Both the position numbers and the translations under genes were made by a program. Below are positions 59,865-64,000 of a stretch of 64,000 nucleotides of DNA, one piece after another. The DNA is taken from assembly GCF_023923225.1 (NCBI RefSeq), contig NZ_CP099489.1, positions 186,001 to 250,000 on the forward strand. Reading direction: 5' to 3'. This DNA is from Ornithinimicrobium faecis (GTDB lineage Bacteria > Actinomycetota > Actinomycetes > Actinomycetales > Dermatophilaceae). Positions within the stretch are counted from its first letter, which is position 1; the number at the start of each line of letters is the position of its first letter. Under the pieces are notes generated by a model that saw nothing but the letters and a program-made list of their open reading frames with translations, searched no databases and was not told the DNA's origin.

Positions 59865-60152
59865 TCAGCTGCGGACGAGGCGCGCGATCGCGGCCGAGGC
59901 CTCGGTGACCTTGACGTTGGCCGCCTCGTCAGACTCCCGGGCGGCGTCGACGACACAGTGCGCGATGTGGTCCTCCAGGAGCCCGAGGCTCACGGCCTGC
60001 AGCGCCTTGGTGACCGCGCTGACCTGGGTGAGCACGTCGATGCAGTAGGTGTCGTTCTCGACCATCCGGGCGATCCCACGGACCTGCCCCTCGATGCGCG
60101 CGAGGCGCTTGAGGTAGTCGTCCTTGGTGCCAGCGTATCCGTTCACAGCCAT
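59865..60152 (-). CDS. csoR: CsoR-type copper-sensing repressor
   Basis: 95 residues of the DUF156 family. The helix-bundle core has LKRLARIEGQVRGIARMVENDTYCIDVLTQ, with Cys37 as the first ligand, then DHIAHCV giving His62/Cys66, i.e. the C-H-C Cu(I) set. The N-terminal short peptide ends in YAGTKDDY. It represses the csoR-copZ-copA operon until copper binds. The operator at 60161-60179 lies directly upstream. Confidence 0.93.
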   Translation of the reverse strand: MAVNGYAGTKDDYLKRLARIEGQVRGIARMVENDTYCIDVLTQVSAVTKALQAVSLGLLEDHIAHCVVDAARESDEAANVKVTEASAAIARLVRS

Positions 60153-60160
60153 GACGCAAC

Positions 60161-60179
60161 TATACCCCCCTTGGGTATA
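60161..60179. promoter_or_regulatory. CsoR operator
   Basis: TATACCC and GGGTATA form an inverted repeat separated by five bases, 9-27 bp upstream of the csoR start. This T/A-flanked run of Cs and Gs matches known CsoR binding sites (GTATACCCnnnnGGGTATA-type). It probably covers the promoter of the whole copper operon. Confidence 0.85.
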
Positions 60180-60194
60180 AATGTGCCAGTCACG

Positions 60195-60791
60195 CTAGCT
60201 GCGGTCGGGGTCGAACTCGCAGAAACTCTCGTAGTGGTCGCCCGTGAAGTACCAGTGGTCGGGGTCGATCTCGGCGCCGCCACCGGTCACGATCCGCCGC
60301 GCGCCCCGGTGGTCCAGGTTGGGCGTGACGACGGTGAACTCGCGGTAGTAGTCCTGGCTCTCGTCCGGCATGATGCCCTCCCGGTTCTGGAAGGTCACGC
60401 CGTCGTTGCGCGGGAACTCATAGGGCCCGCCGGCCTCGATGTCCTCGATCGTGTCCAGCGCGGTGGCCGGCAGGTCGAGCAGGTCACAGGCAGGTATGCC
60501 GGGGCCTCCGAGCTCGGGCTCCTCGCCGCTGTATTCGGCCGGCTCGGGTGTCGTCGGTGGGTCGGTCGGCTCAGCGTCGTCCGCACTGGACGTGGTGCTG
60601 GGCAGCAGATCGCCGGGCGCACCGCCACCCTCAGACCCGGCGCTGCCCTCGGTCCTGCTCTCGGTCCTGCTCTCCTGCTGAGTCGGCTGGCTCTGCCCGG
60701 TTTCGTCGGTGGTGGTGACGACGTCGCAGCCACCCAGGAGCAGAGCACCGGCGGCGAGCAGCGCGCCGAAGGTCCGTGCTGGCCGCGTCAT
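60195..60791 (-). CDS. Putative lipoprotein
   Basis: 198 residues. Lipobox LLGGC (Cys22), a Ser/Thr/Pro/Glu-rich linker to about residue 100, then a C-terminal domain starting IPACDLLDLPATALDTIEDIEAGG and ending DHWYFTGDHYESFCEFDPDRS, with two Cys that may pair. No family is recognised. It overlaps the barstar-like gene as ATGA, so the two are one unit. Genes follow deoD on the same strand. Confidence 0.65.
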   Translation of the reverse strand: MTRPARTFGALLAAGALLLGGCDVVTTTDETGQSQPTQQESRTESRTEGSAGSEGGGAPGDLLPSTTSSADDAEPTDPPTTPEPAEYSGEEPELGGPGIPACDLLDLPATALDTIEDIEAGGPYEFPRNDGVTFQNREGIMPDESQDYYREFTVVTPNLDHRGARRIVTGGGAEIDPDHWYFTGDHYESFCEFDPDRS

Positions 60792-61339
60792 GCCTGCGCC
60801 TCGGGCAGGCGTGCCACTCCGTGCCGGTCGACCAGTGCGATCGTCTCGAAGGCCCGGTCACCCTGGGCGCCGCCGCGCCACAGGTCCGCACTGGCTCGCT
60901 GCAGGATCTCGGTCAGCGTGTGCCACCCCGGGAGGTCGCCCTCGACCAGGGATTCAGCACCATGCAGCAGCAGGACGATGCGCTCATCGTCGGGCCACCA
61001 GGTGGCCAGGTCCCGCAGCGAGTCGACCAGGGCGTCCAGGTTGCGAGCGGCCGTCTCGGGGAGGCGGAGGGCACCGGCGATGGTGGCCTGTGCCGCACGC
61101 AGTTCGGCCGGCAGGTCGGCCTCGACCACGGTGAAACCCACTGATCCGAGGTGCTGCCGGATGTGCTCGCCGTCCTGCGGGGAGGCCAGGATGACGCCGC
61201 GCCCGCGCAGCGCGGGCAGGACGTCGTGGACACGCGTCAACTTGCTCGACGATCCAGAGGGCACGACAACCAGACTAAGCGTTGTGGACGTCCATCGTTC
61301 CGCGACGCCCGCCCCGTCTCCGTCCGCCAGGGCAGCCAA
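60788..61339 (-). CDS. Barstar-like protein
   Basis: 183 residues. The C-terminal half (ARNLDALVDSLRDLATWWPDDERIVLLLHGAESLVEGDLPGWHTL) is the Barstar fold, in which the acidic helix blocks the active site of barnase-type RNases. The N-terminal half is a barstar-like strand region with RGRGVILASP. No barnase gene is adjacent, so it may be an orphan immunity protein or serve another role. TTG start at 61339, 11 nt after the deoD stop; ATGA overlap with the downstream lipoprotein. Confidence 0.7.
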   Translation of the reverse strand: MAALADGDGAGVAERWTSTTLSLVVVPSGSSSKLTRVHDVLPALRGRGVILASPQDGEHIRQHLGSVGFTVVEADLPAELRAAQATIAGALRLPETAARNLDALVDSLRDLATWWPDDERIVLLLHGAESLVEGDLPGWHTLTEILQRASADLWRGGAQGDRAFETIALVDRHGVARLPEAQA

Positions 61340-61350
61340 TAGCCTCGCGG

Positions 61351-62070
61351 TCAGCGCGGCAGCGGGGTCGAGAGCATCGCGTCGAGGGCAATGGTGACCA
61401 TGGCGCCGAAGCTCTGCTCCCGCTCCTGCGCTGAGGTCTCCGCACCGGTCACGATCTGGTCAGACACCGTGCAGATCGCGAGCGCGGCACGGTTGTGCTT
61501 GGCGGCGAGGGTGTAGAGCTCGGCCGCCTCCATCTCCACCGCGAGCACGCCGAAGTCCACCAGCGTGTCCGTCAGGTCGGAGCGGTCGTGATAGAAGCTG
61601 TCCGAGCTGAAGATCGACCCGACCAGGTGCTTGACCTGCGCCTTCTCTGCTGCCTCGGCTGCTTGGCGCAGCAGGGTGAAGTCGGCGGTCGCGGGATACT
61701 GGAAGCCCTGGAACCGGTGGTGGTTCATCGAGGAGTCGGTCGCTGCCGCCTGGGCGATCACCACGTCCCGCAGGGCGAGGCGCTCGGTGAGTGCCCCGCA
61801 GCTGCCGACGCGGACCAGCTGCTGCACGGCATACTCGCTGATCAGTTCGTTGACATAGATGGACAGGGACGGCTGACCCATCCCCGTGCCCTGCACCGAC
61901 ACCCGCTCTCCGCGAAAGGTGCCGGTGAACCCGAGCATCCCGCGGACGTCGTTGTAGAGCTCGGCTCCCTCGAGGAAGTTCTCCGCGATCCACTTGGCGC
62001 GCAACGGATCTCCTGGCAGGAGGATGCGCGGAGCGACCTGACCGGCGTCGGCGGCGATGTGCGTGCTCAT
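61351..62070 (-). CDS. deoD: Purine-nucleoside phosphorylase (DeoD type)
   Basis: 239 residues, the length of trimeric/hexameric PNP-I enzymes. Signature LPGDPLRAKWIAENFLEG, phosphate-binding VGSCGAL, ribose/base residues in ATDSSMNHHRF and EMEAAELYTLA, and the late CTVSDQI. It cleaves purine nucleosides with phosphate to base and ribose-1-phosphate in salvage. ATG 62070. Divergent from the UvrA-like gene, with the 32-nt repeat pair in between. Confidence 0.93.
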   Translation of the reverse strand: MSTHIAADAGQVAPRILLPGDPLRAKWIAENFLEGAELYNDVRGMLGFTGTFRGERVSVQGTGMGQPSLSIYVNELISEYAVQQLVRVGSCGALTERLALRDVVIAQAAATDSSMNHHRFQGFQYPATADFTLLRQAAEAAEKAQVKHLVGSIFSSDSFYHDRSDLTDTLVDFGVLAVEMEAAELYTLAAKHNRAALAICTVSDQIVTGAETSAQEREQSFGAMVTIALDAMLSTPLPR

Positions 62071-62113
62071 AGTGGCCCAGTATGCCTGGGCCGATCCGCG
62101 CTGCTGGCTGCCG

Positions 62114-62177
62114 CCGCGGGGTGTACGAAACCTCTACGAAAAGCCGGGTGGGGTGTGCGAAACCTTTATCAAAATAG
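62114..62177. repeat. Two tandem units of a 32-nt repeat (locus B)
   Basis: Units 62114-62145 and 62146-62177 read like the locus A pair at 37392-37455: GGGTGGGGTGTGCGAAACCT core with an AT-rich end. A 10-nt start of a further unit (GGTGGGGGAG) runs into the ribosome-binding site of the UvrA-like gene, whose GTG is at 62187. The repeat is non-coding and lies in the divergent promoter region of deoD and the UvrA-like gene. Confidence 0.8.
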
Positions 62178-62186
62178 GGTGGGGGA

Positions 62187-64000
62187 GTGTCCATCCATGT
62201 CCACGGTGCCCGGCTGCACAACCTGCGTGACGTCGAGGTGCAGATCCCGCGCGACACCCTGGTGGCGATCACCGGCGTGTCTGGGTCGGGCAAGTCCTCG
62301 CTGGCGTTCGGGACGATCCACGGCGAGGCGCAGCGACGCTATTTCGACTCGGTCGCACCCTTTGCCCGCCGGCTGATCCACACGGCGATCGACCCGCAGG
62401 TGCGCGACGTCACGGGCCTGCCACCGGCCGTGGCGATCGAGCAGCGGCAGGCGGCAGCCTCCTCGCGCTCGTCGGTCGGCACGATCACCACGACCGGCAA
62501 CACCCTGCGGATGGTGTGGTCGCGCTGTGGCGACTATCCCGCCGGTGTCGAGCCGGTGGACTCCGACCACTTCTCGCCCAACACCGCGGTCGGTGCCTGC
62601 CCCGAGTGCTCGGGGCTGGGCGTGGTGCACCGGCCGACCGAGGCCTCGATGGTGCCCGACCCGACCCGCTCCATCGCCGAGGGTGCGATCGCCGCCTGGC
62701 CCGGGGCGTGGCTCGGCAAGAACTACCGCGACATCATCGCCACGCTCGGCCACGACATCGACGCACCCTGGCAGGACCTGCCGCAGGAGTCCCGCGACTG
62801 GATCCTGTTCACCGAGGAGCAGCCCGTGGTCACCGTCGTCCCGGTGCGTGACGCGGACCGAATCCACCGCCCCTACCAGGGCACCTACTCCAGCGCTGCG
62901 CGTTATGTCATGCGCACGCTCAGCGAGACCAAGAGCGCCACCCAGCGGCAGCGCGCCCTGCGATTCGTGGAGACCTCACCGTGCCCGGTCTGCGACGGTC
63001 GCCGGCTCAACCCCGACGCCCTCCGGGTGACCTGGCAGGGGCTGGCGATCGATGAGGCGCAGCAGCTGCCGGTCAGCGACCTGCTGCCGATCCTGCGCAG
63101 CCGCCTGGACGAGCTGCCGGCCGAGGACGGCACGGCCAGCGAGGCCGCCGAGCGACTCCTGCTGACCGATCTCGCCTCCCGGCTGGACGTGCTGGTGACC
63201 CTCGGGCTGGGGCACCTCGACCTGGCCCGCCCGACCCCGTCGGTCTCCACCGGTGAGCTCCAGCGGCTGCGGTTGGCGACCTCGTTGCGCTCCGGACTGT
63301 TTGGCGTGGTCTATGTCCTCGACGAACCCTCAGCCGGGCTGCACCCCCAGGATGTCGAGCCGCTGCTCGCGGTGCTGCGCGGGCTGGTCGAGGCCGGCAA
63401 CTCGGTGCTGGTGGTCGAGCACGACATGGCCGTCGTCAACGCGTGCGACTGGATCGTTGACGTGGGCCCGGGTGCCGGCTCCCACGGAGGCGAGGTGCTC
63501 TATTCCGGCCCCACCGACGGTCTGCTCGAGGTGTCGGAGTCGGTCACGGCGCGCTTTCTGCACGAGCCGGTCCATCCCGGTGACATCCGCAGCGGCGACC
63601 CTCGTGAGCCCTCGGGTCAGCTCGCGGTCACCGGCATCGAGCGGCACAACCTGCACGACCTGAGCGTGGAGGTCCCGCTCGGGGCTTTCACCGTGGTGAC
63701 CGGGGTCTCCGGGTCGGGGAAGACCAGCCTGCTCCACGGCATACTCGAGGCCGTCGGTGACCGGCTCGCCCGGGTGGAGGAGCAGGACGAGGAGACCGAC
63801 GAGGAGTATGCCGAGGCGCCCCGTGGCAGCACGGGCGCGGCTCAGGGGAGTGGCACCCGGGTCGGGCGGGCCCACGCGAGCGGGGCCGGTCAGCCGACGC
63901 GGCTGGTGCGGATCACACAGCAGCCGATCGGGCGGACGCCGCGGTCCAACCTGGCGACCTACACCGGGTTGTTTGATCACGTGCGCAAGATCTTCGCGCG
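62187..64000 (+). CDS. UvrA-like ABC protein, 5' part (runs off window)
   Basis: About 604 codons are visible. ABC-I Walker A is [15 protein letters not shown] (about residues 29-43), followed by CPECSGLGV and [10 protein letters not shown] zinc-like clusters, then signature [12 protein letters not shown] and Walker [19 protein letters not shown] starts at about residue 515 with another GVSGSGKTS, then an insert rich in Glu/Asp. The UvrB-binding domain typical of classical UvrA is lacking, so this is UvrA2-like, a class linked to drug or damage resistance and not nucleotide excision repair proper. GTG 62187. Confidence 0.85.
   Translation, partial: MSIHVHGARLHNLRDVEVQIPRDTLVAITGVSGSGKSSLAFGTIHGEAQRRYFDSVAPFARRLIHTAIDPQVRDVTGLPPAVAIEQRQAAASSRSSVGTITTTGNTLRMVWSRCGDYPAGVEPVDSDHFSPNTAVGACPECSGLGVVHRPTEASMVPDPTRSIAEGAIAAWPGAWLGKNYRDIIATLGHDIDAPWQDLPQESRDWILFTEEQPVVTVVPVRDADRIHRPYQGTYSSAARYVMRTLSETKSATQRQRALRFVETSPCPVCDGRRLNPDALRVTWQGLAIDEAQQLPVSDLLPILRSRLDELPAEDGTASEAAERLLLTDLASRLDVLVTLGLGHLDLARPTPSVSTGELQRLRLATSLRSGLFGVVYVLDEPSAGLHPQDVEPLLAVLRGLVEAGNSVLVVEHDMAVVNACDWIVDVGPGAGSHGGEVLYSGPTDGLLEVSESVTARFLHEPVHPGDIRSGDPREPSGQLAVTGIERHNLHDLSVEVPLGAFTVVTGVSGSGKTSLLHGILEAVGDRLARVEEQDEETDEEYAEAPRGSTGAAQGSGTRVGRAHASGAGQPTRLVRITQQPIGRTPRSNLATYTGLFDHVRKIFA

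Overview
This window looks like a chromosomal segment of a very GC-rich actinobacterium, most likely one of the Micrococcales near Intrasporangiaceae/Ornithinimicrobiaceae. The support is indirect: overall base composition, frequent GTG starts, ATGA/GTGA start-stop overlaps, actinobacterial families (DUF5926, DUF4446, a mycothiol-dependent maleylpyruvate-isomerase-type protein, a standalone MurE-like ligase) and a CsoR/CopZ/CopA set. No rRNA, tRNA, CRISPR array or transposase was seen. The family-level placement is an inference.

Layout. 0-8.4 kb is ordinary chromosome: the 5' end of a flavoprotein, a UBP zinc finger, an App1-type phosphatase overlapping an Fpg/Nei glycosylase, rhodanese, ACT and OsmC proteins, an ArsR regulator, an AEC transporter, a secreted esterase and an AAA ATPase. 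8.5-11.9 kb is a scarred accessory region. A HIT-protein/GNAT-acetyltransferase locus is split by a 1.5-kb insert flanked by about 650-bp direct repeats, which is the geometry a single-crossover (Campbell) integration leaves. The insert carries a lipoprotein gene and a broken matrixin-like protease; both GNAT copies are defective. 12-16.7 kb holds DinB, YccF and MarR proteins, a winged-helix protein, an enoyl-CoA hydratase and a DUF2087 protein. 16.8-22.8 kb is a compact catabolic/uptake module: a MocR-type regulator divergent from a five-gene operon (dihydroxyphthalate-decarboxylase-like protein, nitrilase-type amidohydrolase, polar-amino-acid-type ABC importer), with a perfect 12-bp inverted repeat in the shared promoter and an 18-bp terminator stem at the end.

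22.8-32.6 kb holds an APH-fold protein, stress-type small proteins, a Tat-exported M23 peptidase, a MurE-like ligase without the usual DNPR motif, a GlxA/FtrA-type regulator, a 3-hydroxyisobutyryl-CoA-hydrolase-type protein, DUF5926 and a glycosyltransferase. 32.6-34.6 kb has an orphan antitoxin followed by a 16-residue toxin stump, then a pRiA4b ORF-3-type protein. 34.6-51.8 kb is mostly core: a large membrane protein, DUF4446, a diacylglycerol-kinase-type lipid kinase, serS, two two-component systems, a NatAB-type ABC exporter, a frameshifted SDR gene, a bL12-CTD-like small protein, a HAD phosphatase and a TrmH/SpoU methyltransferase. 51.9-55.7 kb encodes secreted proteins (lipoprotein, phospholipase A2-like, trypsin-like protease with Cys-rich C-terminal repeats). 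55.7-56.4 kb is a paired SMR exporter under what reads as a guanidine-III riboswitch. 57.2-60.2 kb is copper homeostasis (copA, copZ, csoR with an operator). 60.2-64 kb is a lipoprotein, a barstar-like protein, deoD and the start of a UvrA-like ABC protein that runs off the window.

Window-wide, the octamer CGGCATAC/GTATGCCG recurs far more often than base composition predicts, on both strands and in coding and non-coding DNA, but is missing from the scarred 7.1-12.5 kb region. Two loci, 25 kb apart, share a 32-nt paired repeat.
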